A stretch of DNA of 64,000 bases, from positions 124,001 through 188,000 of the forward strand of contig NC_009445.1 of the NCBI RefSeq assembly GCF_000026145.1, read 5' to 3'. The stretch comes from Bradyrhizobium sp. ORS 278 (GTDB lineage Bacteria > Pseudomonadota > Alphaproteobacteria > Rhizobiales > Xanthobacteraceae). How positions within the stretch are numbered: position 1 is the first letter of the stretch; the number at the start of each line of letters is the position of its first letter. A program made the translations under genes and the position numbers. The notes beneath the pieces were generated by a model. It was given only the letters and a program-made list of their open reading frames with translations, did no database searches and was not told the DNA's origin. This document shows positions 58,147 to 64,000 of this stretch, piece after piece.

Positions 58147-59664
58147 TCATTTTGTCCGTTCGAGAATGTCGACACCCTCGACCGTTCCGACCAGCCTGTA
58201 CGGCTTGAGCAGCTCGACCAGCTCGGCATCGGCGCGGGCCCAGTCGCCCCAGCCATCGCGCAGATTGTCGACCAGGACAATGTCCGGCGCGGCCGCCTTG
58301 AAGTCCGCGATCAGCCAGTTGCGCTCGAGCGCCAGATAGCCGTTCAGCTTCGCTTCGGTCGCCGCGTCGACCGCGGTCCGCTCGCGCGTCAGCCGGACGA
58401 ATTCGCGGATCCACAGATTCTCCTGGCGAGACACCCAGGTGCCGCCGAGATCCCGCACCATCGGATGCCCGATCGCCGCCTCGCCGCTCAGCACCAGCAG
58501 GCGCGGCTGCGGCTTGAGCTTGGCCAACGCCTCCGGCAGCGGGCCGACATGGACGCGGGCGTTGAACCATTGCAGGCCGAGCGCGAAGGCGGCCGTCAGA
58601 ATCAGCATCGACGCCGTGCCGGAGCGGCGAACGGCCGCGCTTGGATCGGCATGAACCAGCATGGCATTGCCCATGGTGAGCATGGCCATGGCGACCATCG
58701 GATAGGAGTGATACGACCAGCCGCGCCGCTGCAGATAGAACGAGATCGCAAAGCCTAGCGACGCCAGCACCAGGACGAGCAGCGGGCCTTCGAGCCGTCC
58801 GCTCCGCCTTGTCAGCGCGATCGATGCGAGCGCGACGACGAGCAGCAGCGTCGCCGCGTTGACGAAGATCACCGACGCCGACATCGACCACGACAGATAG
58901 GTGTCGCGCACCAGCGGATAGGTGACGGTGAAATATTCAGGATAGAGCAGATAGGTGCCGACGCTCACGATGCACACGATCACGCCGGCGATGATGTTCT
59001 CCGGCACGAACAGCTGCCGCCAGCTGCGCGCGCGGATGGCGCCTGCCAGGATGCAGAACGCCGCCGGAAAGGTGAAGAACGGCTTGAACGCGAGCGTGAT
59101 GCCAACGCCGATTCCGGCCGCCAGGATGGCCCACGCCGGAACCTCCTCGCGATTGCTGCGCAGCGCATACACCGCGAGGCCCGGCAGGAAGGTCAGTGTC
59201 GCGAAGTGCTCGCGCTGGCCGAAGACGTGCATCGGCAGGATGGTGACAACGGCCGCGGCCCAGACCGCGAACGGGCCCCAGCTCAGCGCCGCCATCCGCG
59301 GCGACAGCCGGACGATGCGTGACGTTGCGTAGAGCGAGACGGCTGCCAGCACCAGCAGCTGTGCGTCGATGACGTGCCGGGGATCGACGTGCAGCAGACG
59401 GCCCAGCGCGACGCCGGGCAGATAGGCGAACGCCGCCATCGGCGGGTTGATCTCGATGATGTCGCGATAGAGCTTCTGACCGTCGAGCATGCGCTCGCCG
59501 ACGACCAGCAGCCAGCTGACATCGGTGTTCAGCGGCACGACCTGGCGCAGCAGGACAGCGGCGACGAACACGACGCCGATCAGTAGCCACGGCGCGACCG
59601 CCAGCCGCTCACGCGCCGGCGGAGCCAGCGTCTGGCGCGTCACGGCGTCGATCGGGGTGCTCAT
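58147..59664 (-). CDS. Multi-pass membrane protein, GT39/ArnT-like
   Basis: A 505-residue protein with about 10-11 hydrophobic helices and a soluble C-terminal region of about 130 residues. A first periplasmic loop contains EINPPMAAFAYLPGVALG after VPLNTDVSWLLVVGER, resembling the acidic first loop of GT-C polyprenyl-sugar transferases (ArnT/PMT/RgtA). It would use the lipid-linked sugar made by the neighbouring GT2 enzyme to modify LPS or another surface glycan. The function is inferred from topology and context. Confidence 0.72.
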   Translation of the reverse strand: MSTPIDAVTRQTLAPPARERLAVAPWLLIGVVFVAAVLLRQVVPLNTDVSWLLVVGERMLDGQKLYRDIIEINPPMAAFAYLPGVALGRLLHVDPRHVIDAQLLVLAAVSLYATSRIVRLSPRMAALSWGPFAVWAAAVVTILPMHVFGQREHFATLTFLPGLAVYALRSNREEVPAWAILAAGIGVGITLAFKPFFTFPAAFCILAGAIRARSWRQLFVPENIIAGVIVCIVSVGTYLLYPEYFTVTYPLVRDTYLSWSMSASVIFVNAATLLLVVALASIALTRRSGRLEGPLLVLVLASLGFAISFYLQRRGWSYHSYPMVAMAMLTMGNAMLVHADPSAAVRRSGTASMLILTAAFALGLQWFNARVHVGPLPEALAKLKPQPRLLVLSGEAAIGHPMVRDLGGTWVSRQENLWIREFVRLTRERTAVDAATEAKLNGYLALERNWLIADFKAAAPDIVLVDNLRDGWGDWARADAELVELLKPYRLVGTVEGVDILERTK

Positions 59665-59759
59665 GGGACCGTCCTCTGCGAGAGTGGGCCCACGCTAGCG
59701 GAGTTTGGTTAAGGCACGCTTTGTTGCGGCCTGCCGGTCCGCTCGCCTGGTCCCCACTC

Positions 59760-59857
59760 GTCACCCCCGGGCTTGACCAGGCTTGACCCGGGGGTCCATC
59801 CACTTTGGAAGCGTTTCGCGAAGCGGGATGGATCGCCGGGTCAAGCCCGGCGATGAC
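59760..59857. repeat. GTCA...TGAC palindromic repeat near grpE
   Basis: The left arm contains CCCCCGGGCTTGACC and GGTCCATCC. The right arm contains GGATGGATCGCCGGGTCAAG then CCCGGCGATGAC. A short tandem GGCTTGACC duplication is seen in the left arm. Family common in Bradyrhizobium. Confidence 0.75.
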
Positions 59858-59885
59858 AGTCCCTGGGAGACGACACGCCCAGGTT

Positions 59886-59928
59886 CAAAAACGCTTGGGG
59901 CGCCGCATCCGAACTGGATGGGCGCCCC
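59886..59928 (-). terminator. Terminator of grpE
   Basis: On the minus strand GGGGCGCCCATCC-agttc-GGATGCGGCGCCCC, then AAGCGTTTTT. A long stem with one mismatch and a T run, 31 bases after the grpE stop. Confidence 0.85.
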
Positions 59929-59958
59929 GTGTCGCATGAACTGATGGAGCCAGCGGCC

Positions 59959-60579
59959 TCAGGCCGCGCTGTTCGACTGGTCGTTGCTCGCGGCGGGCGC
60001 CGCCTTGGCGCCGCCCTTGGAGACGCCGACCAACGCCGGGCGCAGCACGCGCTCGCCGATCATGAAGCCGGCCTGCACGACCTGCACCACGGTGCCGGAT
60101 GGCACCGACGGATCGGGGACCTCATACATCGCCTGCTGGAAGTTGGGATCGAACTTCTGTCCCGTCGGATCAAACTTCTTGACGCCGTTCTTCTCCAGCG
60201 TGTTGAGCAGCGAGCGCTCGGTGAGCTCGACGCCCTCGATCAGCGACTTCAGGCCCGCATCGGCATTGGCGCGAGTCTCGGCCGGCACGGCATCGAGCGC
60301 GCGCTGCAGATTGTCGGCGATGTCGAGCACGTCGCGGGCGAAACCGGTGATGCCGTACATCCGCGCATCGGCGACCTCGCGCGCGGTCCGCTTGCGCAGG
60401 TTCTCCATCTCCGCCAGCGTGCGCAGCATCTTGTCACGCGCCTCGGCCGCTTCCTTCGCATAGGCCTCAGCCGAGCCGGTCTCGGGGTCGTCGGGCATGA
60501 TATAGGGCTTCGAGACGACGGGTTCGCTGGCCTGCGCCGGGTTTTCCGGATCGTTCTGATGCAGGTCGGGATCGGTCAT
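59959..60579 (-). CDS. grpE: Nucleotide exchange factor GrpE
   Basis: A 206-residue GrpE that releases ADP from DnaK. The N terminus is acidic and disordered. A long coiled-coil helix (about 45-95, [22 protein letters not shown]) is followed by the beta domain with the conserved [24 protein letters not shown] 60579 is the conserved start. hrcA lies 130 bases upstream on the same strand. Confidence 0.97.
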   Translation of the reverse strand: MTDPDLHQNDPENPAQASEPVVSKPYIMPDDPETGSAEAYAKEAAEARDKMLRTLAEMENLRKRTAREVADARMYGITGFARDVLDIADNLQRALDAVPAETRANADAGLKSLIEGVELTERSLLNTLEKNGVKKFDPTGQKFDPNFQQAMYEVPDPSVPSGTVVQVVQAGFMIGERVLRPALVGVSKGGAKAAPAASNDQSNSAA

Positions 60580-60626
60580 GGACAGACTTCTCGCAAGTTC
60601 GGCGGGTTCTGGGAATGTCGGGCGGG

Positions 60627-60655
60627 ATATCGTGCTTTGAACCACGAAAATCAAG
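60627..60655 (-). promoter_or_regulatory. Possible heat-shock promoter of grpE
   Basis: On the minus strand CTTG (60655-60652) followed after 19 bases by CGATAT. The -35 matches sigma-32 but the -10 is weak and the spacing long. It lies about 50 bases before the grpE start. Confidence 0.35.
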
Positions 60656-60709
60656 CACGACCTGACGATCGCGCCGGCGGCGCTGTCGCCGGGTTAACCA
60701 TGTCGGATG

Positions 60710-61798
60710 TCAGCCGCCCATCAGGCGGCTGAGCAGGCGCGCGGCATAATCGACCGTCGGAATGACCCGGGCATAGTTGAGACGGGTCGGACCGATGACG
60801 CCGAGCACGCCGACGATACGACCCGTGGCGTCGGAATAAGGCGAAACGATCGTCGACGAGCCGGATAGCGAGAACAGTTTGTTCTCCGAGCCGATGAAGA
60901 TGCGCACGCCCTCGGCGCTCTCGGCGCGGCCGAGCAGATCGACGACGCCGCGCTTGGTCTCGAGATCGTCGAACAGCCGCCGGACGCGCTCGAGGTCATC
61001 GAGCGCATGCAGGTCCTCGAGCAGATTGGCGTGGCCGCGTACGATCAGCTGGCGATCGTCACTGTCGCCGCCGGACCAGCTCGCCACGCCGGCGGCGATC
61101 ACCTTCTGCGTCAGCTGATCGAGCTCGGCGCGATCCTGCGCCAGCGCGGTCTCGAGCTCCAGCCGCGCTTCCGCCAAAGTGCGGCCGCGGATCCGCGCGT
61201 TGAGGAAGTTGGAGGCCTCGGTCAGCGCCGACGAGGGCACGCCGGGCGGCAAGGTCAGCACGCGGTTCTCGACCTGTCCGTCCTCGCCGACCAGGACGAC
61301 GAGCGCCTGCTCCGGTTCCAGCCGCACGAACTCGATGTGCTTCAGCCGGGTGTTGGACTTGGCGGTGAGCACCACGGCGGCCGCACGGGTAAGCCCCGAC
61401 AGCCGCGTCAACGCCTCGTCCAGCGCGGCCTCGACCGACTGGGCGCGACCGACTGCGGCGAGCTGGCTCTGGATCGACTGCCGCTCGGCTTCGGTCATGT
61501 CGCCGACCTGCATCAGGGCGTCGACGAAGAACCGCAAGCCTGCCTCGGTCGGCAGCCGGCCGGCCGAGGTGTGCGGCGCATAAATCAGGCCGAGCTGCTC
61601 CAGATCGGCCATCACGTTGCGCACCGAGGCCGGCGACAGGGGAACCGCGATCAGCCGCGAGATGTTGCGCGAGCCGACCGGCTCGCCGGTCGCGAGATAG
61701 CTCTCGACGATCTGCCGGAAGATCTCGCGCGAGCGCTCGTTGAGCTGGGCCAGCCCCGCCGGCGGTGTCATCAGGTTGATCGGATCGTGGTGGGCCAC
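60710..61798 (-). CDS. hrcA: Heat-inducible transcription repressor HrcA
   Basis: A 362-residue HrcA that represses groESL-type operons through CIRCE. The N-terminal winged helix has [24 protein letters not shown] and [18 protein letters not shown]. The GAF-like middle and dimerisation domains follow (FIGSENKLF and SSTIVSPY). The GTG start at 61798 is preceded by GAGGAGG at good spacing. I found no CIRCE (GCACTC-N9-GAGTGC) in its upstream region or before grpE, so regulation of these genes is probably by RpoH. Confidence 0.96.
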   Translation of the reverse strand: MAHHDPINLMTPPAGLAQLNERSREIFRQIVESYLATGEPVGSRNISRLIAVPLSPASVRNVMADLEQLGLIYAPHTSAGRLPTEAGLRFFVDALMQVGDMTEAERQSIQSQLAAVGRAQSVEAALDEALTRLSGLTRAAAVVLTAKSNTRLKHIEFVRLEPEQALVVLVGEDGQVENRVLTLPPGVPSSALTEASNFLNARIRGRTLAEARLELETALAQDRAELDQLTQKVIAAGVASWSGGDSDDRQLIVRGHANLLEDLHALDDLERVRRLFDDLETKRGVVDLLGRAESAEGVRIFIGSENKLFSLSGSSTIVSPYSDATGRIVGVLGVIGPTRLNYARVIPTVDYAARLLSRLMGG

Positions 61799-61986
61799 CA
61801 GATATCCTCCTCACCCATCTGCATATAATTTGGCCATGCGGCGGCCCGGTGGCAAGCCGATCTTGCGGGCGGCGCGTGGCGTGATTCGCGCCCGGTTAAG
61901 CCCTTGATTAAGCCCTTGCCGCTGCCGGTCGCGGCTCCTACAAGGCCGGTCAAATCGGTCCATTGCCTTTTTCACGGAGAGAACCC

Positions 61987-62700
61987 ATGCGGCCGAGCCG
62001 CCGTGCACCGGACGAAATGCGGGCCGTGAGCCTGGAACGAGGCGTCGTGAAATACGCCGAGGGCTCCTGCCTGGTGAAGTTCGGCGACACCCATGTGCTG
62101 GTCACCGCGACCCTGGAGGACCGGCTGCCGCCCTGGCTCAAGGGGCAGGGCCGCGGCTGGATCACCGCCGAATACGGCATGCTGCCGCGCGCCACCCTGG
62201 AGCGCACCCGCCGCGAGGCGTCAGCCGGCAAGCAGACCGGCCGCACGGTCGAGATCCAGCGCCTGATCGGCCGCTCGCTGCGCACCGCAATCGACCTGGA
62301 AGCGCTCGGCGAGCGCCAGATCACGGTCGATTGCGACGTGCTGCAGGCCGATGGCGGCACCCGCACCGCTTCGATCACCGGCGCCTGGGTGGCGTTGGCC
62401 GACTGCATCCGCTGGATGAAGGCGCGCAACATGATCAAGACCGAGGTGCTGCGTACCAACGTCGCCGCGGTCTCGTGCGGCATCTACAACGGCACGCCGG
62501 TGCTCGACCTCGACTATGCCGAGGATTCCGAGGCCGAGACCGACGCCAATTTCGTCATGACCGGCGACGGCCGCATCATCGAGGTGCAGGGCACCGCCGA
62601 GAAGACCCCGTTCAGCGAGGCCGAGTTCCTCGCGCTGATGGCGCTGGCGCGCAAGGGCGTCGGCCGGCTGGTCGACCTGCAGAAGATGGCGGTCGCGTGA
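61987..62700 (+). CDS. rph: Ribonuclease PH
   Basis: A 237-residue phosphorolytic 3'-5' exoribonuclease that trims tRNA 3' ends. It starts [19 protein letters not shown]. The catalytic/phosphate region is [16 protein letters not shown] ([19 protein letters not shown]), with basic [26 protein letters not shown] before it. The length is normal. The ATG follows GGAGAGAACCC. It overlaps rdgB by 4 bases. Confidence 0.98.
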   Translation: MRPSRRAPDEMRAVSLERGVVKYAEGSCLVKFGDTHVLVTATLEDRLPPWLKGQGRGWITAEYGMLPRATLERTRREASAGKQTGRTVEIQRLIGRSLRTAIDLEALGERQITVDCDVLQADGGTRTASITGAWVALADCIRWMKARNMIKTEVLRTNVAAVSCGIYNGTPVLDLDYAEDSEAETDANFVMTGDGRIIEVQGTAEKTPFSEAEFLALMALARKGVGRLVDLQKMAVA

Positions 62701-63341
62701 GCAGTTCCCACCGCCAGATCACCGGGCGCCTCGTGATTGCGACCCACAATGCGGGCAAGCTCGTCGAGATGCGCGAGCTGCTGGCGCCCCACGGCGTCGA
62801 GGCGGTGTCCGCCGGCGAGCTCGGACTCGGCGAGCCGGAGGAGACCGGCGACACCTTCCAGGCCAATGCGCGGATCAAGGCCGTCGCGGCCGCAGAGGCC
62901 GCGCAGCTGCCGGCCTTCGCCGACGATTCCGGGATCGTCGTCCACGCGCTCGACGGCGCGCCGGGCATCTACTCGGCGCGCTGGGCCGGTCCGGGCAAGG
63001 ATTTCGGGGCCGCGATGGCGCAGATCGAGCGGCTGCTGCAGGAGCGCGGCGCTGTCACCGCCGACAAGCGGACGGCGCATTTCGTCTCGGCGCTGTGTGT
63101 GGCCTGGCCGGACGGCCACATCGAGGAGGTCGAGGCGCGCGTCGACGGCACCCTGGTCTGGCCTCCGCGCGGCACGGCCGGCTTCGGCTACGACCCGATG
63201 TTCCTCCCTGACGGCCACGACCGCACCTTCGGCGAGATGACCAGCATCGAGAAGCACGGGCTGCCGCCGCTCGGCCTCGGCCTGTCGCACCGGGCGCGCG
63301 CCTTCGTGAAGCTCGCGGAGATCTGTCTTGAGCAGCGCTGA
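62697..63341 (+). CDS. rdgB: XTP/dITP diphosphatase (RdgB/HAM1 family)
   Basis: A 214-residue house-cleaning pyrophosphatase that hydrolyses ITP, dITP and [16 protein letters not shown] is the N-terminal signature. [27 protein letters not shown] is the catalytic/base-binding region, followed by the conserved [10 protein letters not shown]. The GTG start overlaps the rph stop (GTGA). The rph-rdgB-hemW order is the usual one in Rhizobiales. Confidence 0.97.
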   Translation: MSSSHRQITGRLVIATHNAGKLVEMRELLAPHGVEAVSAGELGLGEPEETGDTFQANARIKAVAAAEAAQLPAFADDSGIVVHALDGAPGIYSARWAGPGKDFGAAMAQIERLLQERGAVTADKRTAHFVSALCVAWPDGHIEEVEARVDGTLVWPPRGTAGFGYDPMFLPDGHDRTFGEMTSIEKHGLPPLGLGLSHRARAFVKLAEICLEQR

Positions 63342-64000
63342 GAGCGAAGCGTTCGGAGTCTATGTGCACTGGCCGTTCTGCCTGTCGAAATGTCCGTATT
63401 GCGACTTCAACAGCCACGTCCGCCACGCCGCCATCGACCAGGACCGTTTTGCTCGCGCCTTCGCGCAGGAGATCGCCAACACTGCGGCGCGCACCGGGCC
63501 GCGCACCGTCAGCTCGATCTTTCTCGGCGGCGGCACGCCGTCGCTGATGCAGCCGCAGACCGTCGGCGCCATTCTCGATGCCATCGGCAAACACTGGCAC
63601 GTCGCCCCCGATGTCGAGGTGTCGCTCGAAGCCAACCCGACCAGCGTCGAGGCCACGCGCTTTGCAGGCTATCGTGCGGCCGGCGTCAACCGTGTCTCAC
63701 TCGGCGTCCAGGCGATGGACGATGCGTCGCTGAAGATGCTGGGACGACTGCACACCGCAGAAGAAGCGATGAAAGCGGTGGCGATCGCGCGGGGCGCGTT
63801 CGAGCGCTATTCCTTCGATCTGATCTATGCGCGGCCCGACCAGACGGCTGCGATGTGGACCGAGGAGCTGACGCGCGCGATCGGTGAAGCCGCCGAGCAT
63901 CTGTCGCTGTACCAGCTGACGATCGAGGAGGGCACGCCGTTCTTCGGGCTGCACGCCGCCGGCAAGCTGAAGACGCTGGACGAGGGCCTGGCGCGCACGC
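63328..64000 (+). CDS. hemW: HemW radical SAM haem chaperone-like protein, truncated by window end
   Basis: The first 224 residues of a HemW (long annotated as HemN-like coproporphyrinogen oxidase, now regarded as a haem chaperone). The radical-SAM cluster motif is [10 protein letters not shown], CxxxCxxC, with Cys after the third giving CPYCDFN rather than the HemN CxxCxC. The SAM-binding [10 protein letters not shown] and LEANPTSVE follow. The TTG start at 63328 is preceded by GCGGAG and overlaps rdgB by 14 bases. The gene runs off the window, so its C terminus is not seen. Confidence 0.93.
   Translation, partial: MSSAESEAFGVYVHWPFCLSKCPYCDFNSHVRHAAIDQDRFARAFAQEIANTAARTGPRTVSSIFLGGGTPSLMQPQTVGAILDAIGKHWHVAPDVEVSLEANPTSVEATRFAGYRAAGVNRVSLGVQAMDDASLKMLGRLHTAEEAMKAVAIARGAFERYSFDLIYARPDQTAAMWTEELTRAIGEAAEHLSLYQLTIEEGTPFFGLHAAGKLKTLDEGLART

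Noticed and set aside
61799..61986. Search for a CIRCE operator near hrcA
   Set aside because: No GCACTC-N9-GAGTGC was found between hrcA and rph, nor in the 130 bases before grpE.

Overview
The window is GC-rich alphaproteobacterial chromosome. Several things point to Bradyrhizobium or a close relative in the Bradyrhizobiaceae (inference from gene order and repeats; no database was searched): the order rpoN-hpf-ptsN with lptC-lptA-lptB behind it, fzlA followed by queG, grpE-hrcA-rph-rdgB-hemW, dnaK-dnaJ followed by a PmtA-like methyltransferase, and many short palindromic repeats of the kind scattered through Bradyrhizobium genomes. Most of the window is core genome. Accessory content is limited to a few cassettes.

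Layout. 1-8.4 kb: small heat-shock protein, DUF1150 protein, GNAT acetyltransferase, then on the minus strand lptC, lptA, lptB, rpoN, hpf, ptsN (LPS export, sigma-54, ribosome hibernation, nitrogen PTS), with a short RNase D upstream. 8.8-11.8 kb: a TRAP transporter operon (dctPQM). 12.1-15.4 kb: a lanthanide-type quinoprotein alcohol dehydrogenase with its cytochrome c and XoxJ-like periplasmic protein, bracketed by two direct copies of a 146-bp repeat. 16-19.3 kb: a hydroxyisobutyrate-dehydrogenase-family enzyme, an orphan low-GC gene, a repeat-rich stretch and tRNA-Leu(CAG). 19.5-25.7 kb: NDUFA9-like protein, uppP, fzlA, queG, a hydrolase, infC with an ATT start. 25.9-31.4 kb: rpmI-rplT, then pheS-ASCH-pheT-TauE, all overlapping by 4 bases. 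31.4-35.1 kb: Tat-type metallo-hydrolase, Tat-type flavin amine oxidase, a permuted papain-fold hydrolase. 35.1-38.1 kb: divergent csoR and a copper P-type ATPase around a shared palindromic operator. 38.3-42.2 kb: EI24 membrane protein and a type III polyketide synthase / ICMT methyltransferase / MFS exporter operon. 42.6-45.8 kb: nth, DUF2244 protein, Ada-like methyltransferase, an orphan secreted protein. 46.8-54.1 kb: gpmA, dapB, DUF1330, pyrF, FMN reductase, PmtA-like enzyme, dnaJ, dnaK. 54.6-59.7 kb: secreted protein, methyltransferases, GT2 glycosyltransferase and a membrane protein. 60-64 kb: grpE, hrcA, rph, rdgB, hemW (cut by the window end).

The most interesting signal is noncoding. 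Two diverged copies of a ~400-bp element (18265-18662 and 46050-46445) keep the same set of stems through compensatory base changes, which suggests a folded RNA or DNA structure rather than protein coding. Both copies sit about 230-240 bases from the start of a lone low-GC minus-strand gene and are followed by a facing pair of palindromic repeats. Other points of note are the direct repeats bracketing the lanthanide alcohol dehydrogenase cluster, loss of the vicinal disulfide in that enzyme, an ASCH gene inserted between pheS and pheT, a probable CTG start for queG, the ATT start of infC, and an alkylpyrone-type PKS operon with its own exporter.
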